This document shows positions 8,614-18,297 of a DNA stretch of 64,000 nucleotides, one piece after another; the first letter of the stretch is position 1, and every line of letters starts with the position of its first letter. The translations under genes were made by a program, and so were the position numbers. Below the pieces are notes generated by a model. That model ran no database searches, was not told the DNA's origin, and saw only the letters and a list, made by a program, of their open reading frames with translations. Source of the DNA: Paenibacillus artemisiicola. Its GTDB lineage: Bacteria > Bacillota > Bacilli > Paenibacillales > Paenibacillaceae. Location of the stretch: assembly GCF_017652985.1 (NCBI RefSeq), contig NZ_JAGGDJ010000016.1:61288-125287 (forward strand), written 5' to 3'.

Positions 8614-10047
8614 TTACGGCGCCGGCGCGGAGCCGCGCGCCGCTTCCGCCTCCGGCCGTTCCGGCGCGGAAGCATCGGCCCCCGCCGCGGGGCCGGCCGC
8701 GGTCCGGCGGCGCGGAATCATCATCCGCCCGCCCTTGATCCGCAGCGAGACGAGCGGCTCCGGCACGGCGTCGCCCTGTCCCGGCGCGGAGGCGAATTCG
8801 AAGCGTTCCGCCAGCGCGGCGAGAATCAGCACCGCCTCCATCAGCGCGAACTGCGAGCCGATGCAGCCGCGCGAGCCGCCCCCGAACGGGAAGTAGGCGA
8901 AGCGCGCCCAGCTCGATGCGCCTCCGTCCGCGAACCGGTCCGGCCGGAACGCCGCGGCGTCGCCGAACACCGCGTCGTTGCGGTGAATCGCGTACGGGCT
9001 GATCAGGAAGCTGCTCCGGGGCGGGAATCGGTCGCCCAGCATCTCGAGCCCGCGATCCGCTTCGCGCAGGATCGCCCACGCCGGCGGATACAGCCGGAGC
9101 GTCTCCTGGATGACGTGCCGCGCGTACGGCAGCTCCCGGTACAGCTCGCCCGCCGGGAGAGCCGCGCCGCTCTCGCGTTCGCGGAGGCGCACCGCGTCCA
9201 GCTCGCGGCGCAGCGCGGCGGCGGCTTCGGGCGCGCGCTCCAGCGCGTACCAAGCCCAGACGAGCGCGTTGGCCGTCGTCTCGTGGCCGGCGAGCAGCAT
9301 CGTCATCATTTGGTCGCGGATCTCCTCGTCCGCGATCGGTTCGCCGTCCTCGTCCTTCGTGTCGAGCAGCAGGCCGAGCAGGCTGTCCGCGTACGCGTCC
9401 GGCGCGCGCCGGGCGGCGGCGATGGCGCCGTAGATCATCGTTTCGAGCGTGCGGATCGCGCGGCGATGGGCCAGGTTGCCCGGCGTCGGCCAGCCGAAGG
9501 GGAGAATGAGCGGCGAGAAGATCGTGGCGGCCGTGCGCCGGATCGTCACGTCGACGGCGTCCGCGAGCGCGGCCTTGTCCGCTTCGACTTCGGTGCGGAA
9601 CATCGTCTTCGCGATGATCTCGAGCGTCAGCTGCATCATGACGTCGTGCATCGGCGCCGGCACGCCTTCGCGCAGCGACTCCGCGGCCTTCCGCGTCTCG
9701 GCGAGGACGGTCTCGGCGTAGGCGTTGATCCGCTCCTTGTAGAACACCGGCGTCAAATACCGCTTCTGCCGGCGGTGCGCGGTCCGGTCCGCGGTCAGGA
9801 GGCCGTCGCCGATCGTGCGCCGCAGCACGCCGGCGCTCCGGCCCTTGCGCAGCTTGTCCTCCTGGTGCACGAGGAGCTCCTGGACGAATTCCGGCGCATT
9901 GACGATGAACGTCGGCTGGAACGAGCTGGTCCGGAGCGACACGACGTCGCCGAGCGGCAGGGCGTCGACCAGGAAGCCGAGCGGGTCCCGCTGGAACCGG
10001 AAAAAATTCGATACGCGGGACGAGGGAATATCGACGACGCGCGTCAT
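8614..10047 (-). CDS. Cytochrome P450
   Basis: 477-residue haem-thiolate monooxygenase with all hallmarks: I-helix oxygen-binding AGHETTAN, K-helix ETLR (ExxR), the following FRPDRF meander, and the haem-binding loop FGGGSRGCIG with the proximal ligand C395. The long form with DPLGFLVDALPLGDVVSLRT at the N terminus and no transmembrane anchor suggests a soluble enzyme of the CYP4-like/fatty-acid type rather than an antibiotic-cluster P450. The C terminus carries a Pro/Ala-rich tail. AGGAGG lies 11 nt before the ATG. No reductase is fused; the small 2Fe-2S ferredoxin at 11212-11535 is a possible but unproven redox partner. It diverges from the DUF155 gene. Confidence 0.95.
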   Translation of the reverse strand: MTRVVDIPSSRVSNFFRFQRDPLGFLVDALPLGDVVSLRTSSFQPTFIVNAPEFVQELLVHQEDKLRKGRSAGVLRRTIGDGLLTADRTAHRRQKRYLTPVFYKERINAYAETVLAETRKAAESLREGVPAPMHDVMMQLTLEIIAKTMFRTEVEADKAALADAVDVTIRRTAATIFSPLILPFGWPTPGNLAHRRAIRTLETMIYGAIAAARRAPDAYADSLLGLLLDTKDEDGEPIADEEIRDQMMTMLLAGHETTANALVWAWYALERAPEAAAALRRELDAVRLRERESGAALPAGELYRELPYARHVIQETLRLYPPAWAILREADRGLEMLGDRFPPRSSFLISPYAIHRNDAVFGDAAAFRPDRFADGGASSWARFAYFPFGGGSRGCIGSQFALMEAVLILAALAERFEFASAPGQGDAVPEPLVSLRIKGGRMMIPRRRTAAGPAAGADASAPERPEAEAARGSAPAP

Positions 10048-10231
10048 ATGGGGTAACGCCTCCTTCGGGCGGCCGCTTCTCTCGAACGGCGGTTCTTGTC
10101 CCCTGAGTCTAGCACGTTTACCGAAGCGGCTTCAAACGGCGGCCGCCGTTTGCCGCTAAAGGGGCGCATAATCGGGAAGAATGGAAGCATAGGCTACATT
10201 AAACGCTTGTCTGGAAAGAGTGATCCGATAC

Positions 10232-11068
10232 ATGACGGCCATTACGTTCAAAGCCTACGCGGTCGCGAACGAAATCGACTTGAACAAAATCGCCATCCAC
10301 TGCGGCATCCCGAAGAAATACACCTGGGAGCAGCCGCTCGTGTTGAAAGGGGAGACCCTGCAGCAGATCGTGCGGAAGAAGACGGACGACGCGCAGCAGG
10401 TGCTCGTGTTTTCCTTCGGGAGCGTCGTCTTCGTCAATCAGGCGCACCCGGGCGACATCGCGCGGTTCCTCGCGTACGTCCGCACCTTCGAGCCCGAGAT
10501 CGACATCGAGCAGCGGGACCGGTATGCCGACGATTACAGCCTGCATACCGGCGAAGCCGACCATTTCGAGCTGACGGACGAATACGTCGTCGTGCCGGAA
10601 TACGAAGCGTTCCACCCGGAGCTGATCGCCACCGTGCTCGCCAAGTCGGTCGCCCTCGAGAAAATCGAGGAGCAGCTCGGCAAGATCCACGACCGGCTCG
10701 AAACCATGATCGACCGGCTGGAAAAGGGCCGGCTGCGGATCGGCAACAAGGAGCTGGCCCGCACGACCGCCAACATCATCCGCCACGAGTACAACACGCT
10801 CGCGTACATCATGATTTTGGATAAGCCCGACATTACGTGGGCAAGCAGCAGCGCCGGGGAATTCTACGACCGGATGCTGGAGTTCTTCGAGCTGAACGAC
10901 CGGTACAAGATCATGAAAAGCAAGACGGAGGTGCTCTATCACCTCATGGAGGGCTTCTCGACGATCAGCCATTCGATCCGGGGCCTTTTCGTGGAGTGGA
11001 TCGTGGTCGCGCTGATCGTGATCGAGGTCATCCTCTCGGTCCTGCAGATCGCGGGCGTGCTGCCGTAG
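10232..11068 (+). CDS. RMD1/SIF2 (DUF155) family membrane-anchored protein
   Basis: 278 residues. The order of conserved blocks fits DUF155 (RMND1/Rmd1/Sif2): MTAITFKAYAVANEIDL at the N terminus, VLVFSFGSVVFVN, a charged ALEKIEEQLGKIHDRLETMIDR coiled segment, and a C-terminal transmembrane helix (WIVVALIVIEVILSVLQIAGVL). Eukaryotic members are mitochondrial inner-membrane proteins affecting translation; bacterial roles are poorly defined. ATG 10232 is preferred over GTG 10220 because ggaaagag at 10213-10220 is too close to the GTG and the conserved sequence starts at MTAI. Monocistronic, with a strong terminator downstream. Confidence 0.85.
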   Translation: MTAITFKAYAVANEIDLNKIAIHCGIPKKYTWEQPLVLKGETLQQIVRKKTDDAQQVLVFSFGSVVFVNQAHPGDIARFLAYVRTFEPEIDIEQRDRYADDYSLHTGEADHFELTDEYVVVPEYEAFHPELIATVLAKSVALEKIEEQLGKIHDRLETMIDRLEKGRLRIGNKELARTTANIIRHEYNTLAYIMILDKPDITWASSSAGEFYDRMLEFFELNDRYKIMKSKTEVLYHLMEGFSTISHSIRGLFVEWIVVALIVIEVILSVLQIAGVLP

Positions 11069-11148
11069 GACGGCCCGGCCGGGCGTAAAGCCGATAGGCC
11101 GCGGTAAGCCGCGGTAAGCGCAGCCTGCCCCGCCGCGCGGGCATGACG

Positions 11149-11189
11149 AAGAAGCCCGGAATGCCGCAAGCGGCGCTCCGGGCTTCTTT
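11149..11189. terminator. Bidirectional terminator
   Basis: Stem aagaagcccgga (11149-11160) pairs with tccgggcttctt (11177-11188); the loop holds a second small gccgc/gcggc stem. T-rich sequence follows on the + side. Confidence 0.85.
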
Positions 11190-11211
11190 CGTTTCTTCCC
11201 CGCGGACGGAA

Positions 11212-11535
11212 TTAGTCCTGCGGGCGCGGCCCCGCGTCCAGTCCCGTCGACTCGACCGTCTTGATCAGCTTGACCGTCAAGTCGCCGTGCACGTTGATTT
11301 GGCAGGACAGGCGGATCGCCGGATCCGTGATGCCCTTGTTGCCGCGAACCGTCGCTTCCGCTTCGCCGATCTCGCCGGCGCTGCCGCCGACGACCTCGAC
11401 CGCGCACGTCGTGCAGCGGGCATTGCCGCCGCAGCGGTGCAGCACGTCGACGCCGCCGTCCTCCAGCGCCAGCACGAGCTTTTGGCCTTCCGCGGCCGTT
11501 ACGGCTTCGCGGCCTTCGATTTGTACCGTTGGCAT
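11212..11535 (-). CDS. Plant-type 2Fe-2S ferredoxin
   Basis: 107-residue electron carrier. Ligands follow the plant/adrenodoxin pattern: CGGNARCTTC gives Cys-x5-Cys-x2-Cys, and a fourth Cys lies in IRLSCQINVHGDLTV. The beta-grasp start MPTVQIEGREAVTAAEGQKLVLAL is typical. The start at 11535 has AGGAGG 8 nt upstream; the longer frame adds only an unconserved leader. It may deliver electrons to an oxygenase, for example the P450 1.2 kb away, but the two are separately transcribed and this link is inference. Confidence 0.92.
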   Translation of the reverse strand: MPTVQIEGREAVTAAEGQKLVLALEDGGVDVLHRCGGNARCTTCAVEVVGGSAGEIGEAEATVRGNKGITDPAIRLSCQINVHGDLTVKLIKTVESTGLDAGPRPQD

Positions 11536-11696
11536 GAGCGTTTCCTCCTCGTTTTGGCTTGTTCTCATTGTCACTATTCACCGGATTGCTTGTCCATTAA
11601 ACCATGCCCGCGCATAGTTCCTCAAGAGGCGGAACACACTAGTGGCGATATTGGCACGACATGCCAACAAACGGACAAGCGGAGGGAGCAGGCGGT

Positions 11697-12077
11697 ATGG
11701 CGGAAAGATCGGTATTCGCGTATTTCAACACGCCCGATCAGGCGAAGGAAGCGGTGGAGCGGCTGAAGCCGCTGAAGCTGGTCGATTACGCGATCGAGCG
11801 GATCGACGGCTACGCGGGCCCGGGCTACCAGAGCCTGGACCGGCTCGGCGGGACGATAACCGGCGACTTCAAGGGGCTCGGCAATTTGACGCTCGGCGGC
11901 GACTTCGACAGCCTTGACGCAGGCATTCTCGCGGCGGCCAGCGTCAGCGCGAGCGGCTACGGCTCGGGCGGGCCGGACAACCGGGTCACCGGCAGGGACA
12001 TCATGCTCGTGGCGATCGTGGAGGAAGCGGACTACGAAGAGGCGGACCGCATCGTGCGGGAGTCGGGGGCGCTGTAA
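11697..12077 (+). CDS. Small protein of unknown function
   Basis: 126 residues; ATG 11697 has GGAGGGAG 8 nt upstream. The ends are complementary in character: VFAYFNTPDQAKEAVERLKPL (beta-alpha) and IMLVAIVEEADYEEADRIVRESGAL (beta-alpha), suggesting a ferredoxin-like alpha/beta fold such as that of general-stress proteins of the YflT type. The middle is a Gly/Ser/Asp-rich segment (GGTITGDFKGLGNLTLGGDF, SVSASGYGSGG) likely to be flexible. No signal peptide or membrane segment. Not recognised beyond this. Monocistronic between a ferredoxin gene and a terminator. Confidence 0.75.
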   Translation: MAERSVFAYFNTPDQAKEAVERLKPLKLVDYAIERIDGYAGPGYQSLDRLGGTITGDFKGLGNLTLGGDFDSLDAGILAAASVSASGYGSGGPDNRVTGRDIMLVAIVEEADYEEADRIVRESGAL

Positions 12078-12215
12078 GGCGGCGGGGTCGGGCACGGTAC
12101 GGCCGGGCGGCTCGCGCCCGGCGCTGAAGCCGGATACGACGGCGATGCGGCGAGCGAGTTGAGTGTACGGAAGAAACGGAACGCCGGGCGGCCGCAAGCC
12201 GCCCAACGGAGCCGG

Positions 12216-12243
12216 CCGAGACCGATTGGTCTCGGTCTTTTTG
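12216..12243 (+). terminator. Terminator downstream of the small unknown gene
   Basis: Stem ccgagacc/ggtctcgg with a gatt loop and then tcttttt; another hairpin (gggcggc/gccgccc, 12186-12204) precedes it. Confidence 0.85.
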
Positions 12244-12335
12244 CCATGCGCCGCGGCCGATTTCCATCGGAACAACAACTTTTTCAATTCCTGGGCGTCT
12301 AAGATGGAGAATTTGTAAATCGGGAGTTGAAGCAA

Positions 12336-14705
12336 GTGCACAGCAAGCAGGCCAACATCAAGGTGGGGAACATCAAGCAAGAGAACATCAAGCAAGCGAA
12401 CATCAAGCAAGCGAACATCAAGCAAGCGAACATCAAGCAAGCGAACATCAAGCAAGCGGCGATCGGCATGGCAGCGGGGATTCTGGGCGCAGTCTTCCTG
12501 TGGGCGGGGAGCGCCGGCGCGGAAGAGCGGTTCTCCGATCTGCGGCATGCGCAGTGGGCGGCGGACAGCATCGCCTACTTGGCGAACCGGGGGACGGTGG
12601 CCGGCTACGGCGGCGGGCAATTCAAGCCGGACGGGGCGGTGACCCGCGCCCAGGCGGTGGCGTTCATGGCGCGGGAGCTCTACCCGGACGAAGTGCCGGA
12701 GAAGGATCCGGCCTACGCGGACGTTCCGCCGACGCACCCGTTCTACCGCGAAATCGCCGTTGCCTCGGCCAAGGGGCTGGCCGGCGGATTCCCGGACGGC
12801 TCCTTCCGCCCCGACGCGCCGGTCAGCCGCGCGGAGACCGCGGCCTTCCTTGCCCGGGCCTATGCGCTTCAACCGGGCGAGGGCACGGCCGAGCCATCGG
12901 ACATCGGGTCGCACTGGGCGGCGGCGCCGATTCGCGCCTTAAGCTCCAATGGCCTCATCGGCGGCTATGCGGAAGGCACGTACCGGCCCGACCGGCCGGT
13001 GACGCGCGCGGAATACGCGGTCTTCCTGACCCGGGTGATCCGGTTCGAGCGGGACGCGGCGATCCGGGCGAAGGATTGGGACAAGCTGATTTCCTACATG
13101 ACCGTCAAGGAGCAGGCCGGCCAGATGCTGATGCCGGATATCCGGATGTGGAACGGCCAACCGACCACGACCGTGCACGACGGTCTGAAGGCGATCGTTC
13201 GCGAGCAGTCGCCGGGCGGATTCATTTTGTTCGATAAAAACATCGTCAATGCGGAGCAGGTTGCGACCTTCACGCATCGGCTGCAGGCGGAGGCGGGGGA
13301 CATTCCGCTGTTCCTCGGCGCGGACCAGGAGGGCGGCGTGATCAAGCGGATCCCCGGCGGCACGAATCTCCCCGGGCAGATGGCCCTGGGCGCAACGGGC
13401 GACGCGGCGCTGGCGGAGACGGCGGGCAAGCTGACGGGCGAGGAACTGAGGGCGCTCGGGCTGCAGCTGAACTTCGCCCCGGACCTGGACGTGAACCGCA
13501 ACCCGGATAATCCGATCATCGGCATGCGGTCGTTCGGGTCGGACCCGGACCTGGTGGCGCGACTCGGTCTCGCGTCGATCAAAGGGCTGCGGGAAGCGGG
13601 GGTCGTCGCGGCGGTGAAGCATTTTCCGGGGCATGGCGACACGGCGGTCGATTCTCACCTGGGCTTGCCGGTGCTGCCGTACGGCCGCGACCGGCTGGAA
13701 GCGGTCGAGCTTAAGCCGTTCCGGGCCGCGATCGAGGGCGGCGTAGAGATGATCATGACCGCCCACATCGCGTTCCCGGCCATCGACGACGAGCGGGTCG
13801 TCTCCGCGAAGGACGGAACCGAGGTTCCCGTGCCGGCGACGCTATCGAAGAAGGTGATGACCGGACTGCTGCGGGAGGAGCTCGGCTTCAAGGGCGTCGT
13901 GATCTCCGACGCCTTCACGATGCAGGGAATCGCGGAGCATTTCGGCGAGGCGAACGCGGTCAAGCGCGCGGTCGCGGCGGGCGTGGACATCATCCTGATG
14001 CCGCAGGACCCGGCCGCCGCCCGGCAAACGCTGGTCGACGCGGTCAAGGACGGTACCGTTCCGCGCGAGACGATCCATGCGGCGGTCAAGCGGATTCTGG
14101 CGCTGAAGGACCGGTACGGGCTGTTCGAGCGCGGCGGCGAGAGCTTGTCCGCGAAGCTGGCGGCCGTGCGAACCGTCGTCGGCTCCGCGCCGCACCGCGA
14201 AGCCGAACGGGAAATCGCGGAGCGCGCGGTCACGCTCTTGGCCGGCCGCGACGGGAAGCGGCCCGACGCGATTCAGCCGGGGGACCGGGTGCTGATCGCC
14301 GCGGCAGACCAGGAACAGGCCGGGCAGCTGAAGCGTCAGCTGGCGGCAGCGAATCCGGAGCTGTCTCTGCGAATCGAGACCTCGGTGCTGGGAGCGGGCG
14401 GCGCGGCCGGCCTTCGGGCGGCGATCGACGGCGCGGATTACGTCATCGCGGCCTCCTATCAGTTCCGCAATAACGCCAGCCAATTCGGTTGGGCCGATTA
14501 CCAGGCCGTCATCGACGAGCTGAACGCGCGCGGGAAGCGGTACGCGCTGTTGTCGCTGGGCAATCCGTACGAGCTGCTGCATCTGAAGAACGTAAAATCC
14601 GGCCTGGCGCTGTACGGGAAGCAGGAGCCCAATACGGCGGCGGGCGTCAAAGCGCTGCTCGGGCTGCTGGAGCCGGCGGGCACGCTGCCCGCGGCGGCGA
14701 CTTGA
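12336..14705 (+). CDS. SLH-anchored GH3 beta-N-acetylhexosaminidase (NagZ type)
   Basis: 789-residue secreted surface glycosidase. GTG 12336 is chosen because GGGAG is 9 nt upstream; TTG 12327 is too close to it. The N terminus is odd: seven consecutive pentapeptides of the form NIKxx (NIKVG, NIKQE, then five NIKQA) precede the hydrophobic signal core (IGMAAGILGAVFLWAGSAGA). Three SLH domains follow (from ERFSDL to about residue 235), attaching it to cell-wall polymer. The GH3 domain has the NagZ signature KHFPGHGDTAVDSH (residues 428-441, general acid/base dyad D439-H441) and nucleophile D525 in VVISDAFTM. A C-terminal GH3 alpha/beta domain follows. Expected role: release of GlcNAc from muropeptides during wall recycling. 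Monocistronic. Confidence 0.93.
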   Translation: MHSKQANIKVGNIKQENIKQANIKQANIKQANIKQANIKQAAIGMAAGILGAVFLWAGSAGAEERFSDLRHAQWAADSIAYLANRGTVAGYGGGQFKPDGAVTRAQAVAFMARELYPDEVPEKDPAYADVPPTHPFYREIAVASAKGLAGGFPDGSFRPDAPVSRAETAAFLARAYALQPGEGTAEPSDIGSHWAAAPIRALSSNGLIGGYAEGTYRPDRPVTRAEYAVFLTRVIRFERDAAIRAKDWDKLISYMTVKEQAGQMLMPDIRMWNGQPTTTVHDGLKAIVREQSPGGFILFDKNIVNAEQVATFTHRLQAEAGDIPLFLGADQEGGVIKRIPGGTNLPGQMALGATGDAALAETAGKLTGEELRALGLQLNFAPDLDVNRNPDNPIIGMRSFGSDPDLVARLGLASIKGLREAGVVAAVKHFPGHGDTAVDSHLGLPVLPYGRDRLEAVELKPFRAAIEGGVEMIMTAHIAFPAIDDERVVSAKDGTEVPVPATLSKKVMTGLLREELGFKGVVISDAFTMQGIAEHFGEANAVKRAVAAGVDIILMPQDPAAARQTLVDAVKDGTVPRETIHAAVKRILALKDRYGLFERGGESLSAKLAAVRTVVGSAPHREAEREIAERAVTLLAGRDGKRPDAIQPGDRVLIAAADQEQAGQLKRQLAAANPELSLRIETSVLGAGGAAGLRAAIDGADYVIAASYQFRNNASQFGWADYQAVIDELNARGKRYALLSLGNPYELLHLKNVKSGLALYGKQEPNTAAGVKALLGLLEPAGTLPAAAT
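12354..12458 (+). repeat. 15-bp tandem repeat inside the signal-peptide n-region
   Basis: Seven in-frame 15-bp units from 12354: the first two diverge (ending gtgggg and caagag), and the last five (12384-12458) are identical copies of aacatcaagcaagcg, encoding NIKQA. Confidence 0.95.
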
Positions 14706-14782
14706 CCGGCATGCGGCGCGCCGGCTGTCCGCCTTCAAGCCGCGGCCGATACGACGTTAACGATTAAGGCGCTAAACGAAAT

Positions 14783-14818
14783 AGGCCGAAGCCGCACCGT
14801 TCCGGTGCGCTTCGGCCT
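14783..14818. terminator. Bidirectional terminator
   Basis: aggccgaag (14783-14791) pairs with cttcggcct (14810-14818); after one bulged C the stem continues cgcaccg/cggtgcg around a 3-nt loop. Confidence 0.88.
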
Positions 14819-14842
14819 GTTTCGGGCTTGCGGGACTTGCGG

Positions 14843-15922
14843 CTACGGCGTTTGTTCGCCGGTCAGCGCGTCGAGCACGGCCTTCACGCCGTAGGTCTGG
14901 CCGATCGGGCCGTAGCCGAGTCCGAGCGCGCCCTTGAAGCCGTAGACATGCTTGTCCTTTACGGCCTTCAGCGTGTTCCAGACGCCGCTCTTCTCCCATT
15001 CGTCGGTCGCCGCGGGCATCGACTTGTCCTCGTAATTGAAGTAACCGAGGAAGAGGTAATCGGGATTCACCTTCGCCAAGCCCTCGAGGCTGATCTCCGC
15101 GCCGTCCGCGGTCATCGCCTCGGAGGCCGGCGGCTTCAAGCCCATGCCGTCGTAGTATTCCGGCATGTACTTCGTGCCCTGCAGCCAGACGGTCTTGTCG
15201 CGGACCTGCACGAACGCCACCGAGCCGTTCAGGCCGGCCAGCTTCTCTTTCGCCGCCTTCAGCAAGTCGTTGAACCGCGCGACGTATTGGGCGGCCGTGT
15301 CTTCCTGGCCGAGGATTTCGCCGAACTTGGCGACGAGCGCGGGCCAGTCCGTCCAGACGTCCGTTGCCTGCTCGTCGATCATGACGGTCGGGGCGATCTT
15401 GGCGAGCTCCGCCGCGATGTCCTTGTTGGTGGCGTTGCCGGCGATGATCAGATCGGGCGCGTACGCCAGCAGCTTCTCCATATTGACCTGCGTGTTCTCG
15501 CCGACCGTCTCGATTTCCTCGAAATTCGCGGCGAACGGCTTGTATTCTTCGGTTTTCAGCGAGGACTGGGCTTCCGTGAACGGCAGCGAGAGGCCGATCG
15601 AAGGCAGATGGAACACGAGCATCGGCTCGATGTAGCCCCAGTGGACGACGGCGACCCGTTTCGGCTGCGCTTGGATGGTTACGTCGCCATTCGCGGTCTG
15701 GATCGTGCGGGGGAACGCGGCTTTGTCCGTGCCGCTGCCGTTGGAAGCCGCGTTGTTCTTGGCCGCGTTGCCCTCCGTGCCGGTACCGGCGGACGTATTT
15801 TCGGAGGCATTGCCGGCCGCGCCCGATTTGCCGGCGTTATTCGCGCCGGAGCAAGCGCCGACGACCAGCATCAGGCAAATCAGGCTGATCAAGAAGGGAA
15901 GAAGGTTGAATCGAACGGACAT
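14843..15922 (-). CDS. Iron-siderophore ABC transporter substrate-binding lipoprotein
   Basis: 359-residue lipoprotein. The start at 15922 (MSVRFNLLPF) is preferred because AAAGGA lies 9 nt upstream; the Met three codons earlier overlaps that site. The signal peptide ends at VVGAC, followed by an Ala/Asn/Ser/Gly-rich linker. The binding-protein blocks PKRVAVVHWGYIEPML, EKLLAYAPDLIIAGN, LAKIAPTVMI, YLFLGYF and VWNTLKAVKDKHVYGF place it in the FepB/FhuD-like group for ferric siderophores. A Fur box lies 32 bp upstream. The AraC-type regulator gene is immediately upstream on the same strand, and may sense the same ligand. No permease or ATPase adjoins. Confidence 0.92.
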   Translation of the reverse strand: MSVRFNLLPFLISLICLMLVVGACSGANNAGKSGAAGNASENTSAGTGTEGNAAKNNAASNGSGTDKAAFPRTIQTANGDVTIQAQPKRVAVVHWGYIEPMLVFHLPSIGLSLPFTEAQSSLKTEEYKPFAANFEEIETVGENTQVNMEKLLAYAPDLIIAGNATNKDIAAELAKIAPTVMIDEQATDVWTDWPALVAKFGEILGQEDTAAQYVARFNDLLKAAKEKLAGLNGSVAFVQVRDKTVWLQGTKYMPEYYDGMGLKPPASEAMTADGAEISLEGLAKVNPDYLFLGYFNYEDKSMPAATDEWEKSGVWNTLKAVKDKHVYGFKGALGLGYGPIGQTYGVKAVLDALTGEQTP

Positions 15923-15953
15923 GACGGGCATCCTTTCTATGCGCAAGGTTAAC

Positions 15954-16007
15954 GATAACGATTCTCATTATCATTAACACTGTACCATCCGCCGTCCGGG
16001 ATGAGAA
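15954..16007 (-). promoter_or_regulatory. Promoter and Fur box for the siderophore-binding lipoprotein
   Basis: Read on the minus strand, gataatgagaatcgttatc (15972-15954) matches the 19-bp Fur consensus at 17 positions. Upstream are TTCTCA (16007-16002) and TACAGT (15984-15979) with 17-bp spacing; the box would lie over the transcription start. The Fur box is the firm part; the hexamers are weaker. Confidence 0.8.
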
Positions 16008-16024
16008 TAGACCATTTCCTCCCG

Positions 16025-16861
16025 TCACGATGGACGATTTCCCGATGGGCGCGGCCCGGCCTGGCCCGGCGGCACGCCCTTGTACTTCTTGAACAGCCGG
16101 CTGAAGTAGTAGGCGTCGGGGTACCCCACGCTCCGCGCCACGGCGGCGACCGTGAATTGACCCGTCAGGAGCAGCTCGTGCGCCCGGTTGATCCGGTAGC
16201 GGATCACGTAATCGATCGGGCCGACGCCGACGTAATCGCGGAAGAGGGACGAGAAATATTTCGGCTTCAGTCCGTAGCGCGACGCCAGCAGCTCCAAGGT
16301 GACCGGCTCGGCATAGTGCGCATGGACGTACCGGATCGCGTCGTCGAGCATGGGGTAGCTGCGGCGGTTCCGCTCGTGGCGCTCCGCCTGCAGCGCTTTG
16401 TTCAGCAGCCGGTAGAAGAGCGTCTTCTTCTCCAGCAGCATCATGCTGTCGGGGGACGAATCCGCTTCGATCAGCCCCTGCAGGAGCAGCCGAAGCTCGG
16501 GATCGGGCGCGGCATGGAGCAGCGACACCTCCGTCAAGAGCGGCGCGCGGCCGTGCGCCGGGTCCGCGGGCATGTAGTGGACGAGGCCGTACTCGAACCC
16601 TTCCGGTCCGGTTCGGATGAACAGCCGCTTGCCCAGGCCGCCGAGCAGCGCCCTGCCGGGCTCCAGCCGATGCGTCTCGCGTCCGTCGAAGGTAAAGTCC
16701 GCCTGTCCGCGCAGGCCGACGATCAGGGCGCATTTCTCCGTCGGCCGGTTGAGGTGCCCGTCATAGACGAGCTCCGGCTCCAGCGTCGTCCGGTAGACGC
16801 CGTGGACGTCCAGCGGCGAGCGGGCGAACGCCTGCGCCAGCGCTTCGTAGGAGGCCGTCAT
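16025..16861 (-). CDS. AraC-family transcriptional regulator
   Basis: 278 residues from the ATG at 16861, which has GGAG 9 nt upstream; an in-frame ATG at 16879 lacks a site. An N-terminal cupin-like sensor half (LVYDGHLNRPTEKCALIVGLRGQADFTFDG) is followed by a C-terminal double helix-turn-helix (LDDAIRYVHAHYAEPVTLELLASRYGLKPKYFSSLFRDYVGVGPIDYVIRYRINRAHELLL, then VAAVARSVGYPDAYYFSRLFKKYKG). It lies directly upstream of, and in the same orientation as, the siderophore-binding gene, so a role in substrate-specific activation of that gene is plausible. No Fur box precedes the regulator itself. Confidence 0.9.
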   Translation of the reverse strand: MTASYEALAQAFARSPLDVHGVYRTTLEPELVYDGHLNRPTEKCALIVGLRGQADFTFDGRETHRLEPGRALLGGLGKRLFIRTGPEGFEYGLVHYMPADPAHGRAPLLTEVSLLHAAPDPELRLLLQGLIEADSSPDSMMLLEKKTLFYRLLNKALQAERHERNRRSYPMLDDAIRYVHAHYAEPVTLELLASRYGLKPKYFSSLFRDYVGVGPIDYVIRYRINRAHELLLTGQFTVAAVARSVGYPDAYYFSRLFKKYKGVPPGQAGPRPSGNRPS

Positions 16862-17059
16862 GTCATCACGCTCCGTCATGCCCGGGGATCGCGCCGCCGG
16901 GCGGGGTTTGTCCCAGTATACCACGCTTCTGCCGTGTAGTTATTGTAAAGACGGTCCGCGGGGCGGGCGGCGCTTTGCGCGAGGGCGGAGGGAGAGGTAA
17001 ACTATTCCTATACGGCAACCGGACAAGGCAAAACCCAAACCGAAGGAGGATGCGGCGAT

Positions 17060-18046
<987 letters not shown>

Positions 18047-18241
18047 GCGTGCGGGGCGCGGGCATGCAGGCCGGCGGCGCGTCGCCGTGACGGCAACCGG
18101 CCGAGTGCCGGATGATGGATGTCAACATAGACGGGCGATGGCAGCGGCGAACGGCAACGGCGAGCGGCAAACAGCAGACGGCAATGACAACCGGCAAACG
18201 GCAATAGCAAGCAGCAGCGAAAAGAACTAGCGCGAAACGCA

Positions 18242-18270
18242 AAAAGACCCTCCTGCGCGGAGGGTCTTTT
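18242..18270. terminator. Bidirectional terminator
   Basis: Perfect 12-bp stem aaaagaccctcc/ggagggtctttt with a 5-nt loop. The roughly 100 bp before it (18120-18230) are a degenerate ggcaa/agcgg low-complexity stretch. Confidence 0.9.
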
Positions 18271-18297
18271 CGTTGCCTGCCTAAACGATCAGCATCG

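Noticed and set aside
8605..10056. Plus-strand frame of 483 codons opposite the P450
   Set aside because: Antisense background; the P450 has all family motifs.
18120..18230. Regular tandem repeat before the terminator at 18242
   Set aside because: The ggcaa/agcgg motifs recur but with no fixed period; treated as low-complexity sequence.
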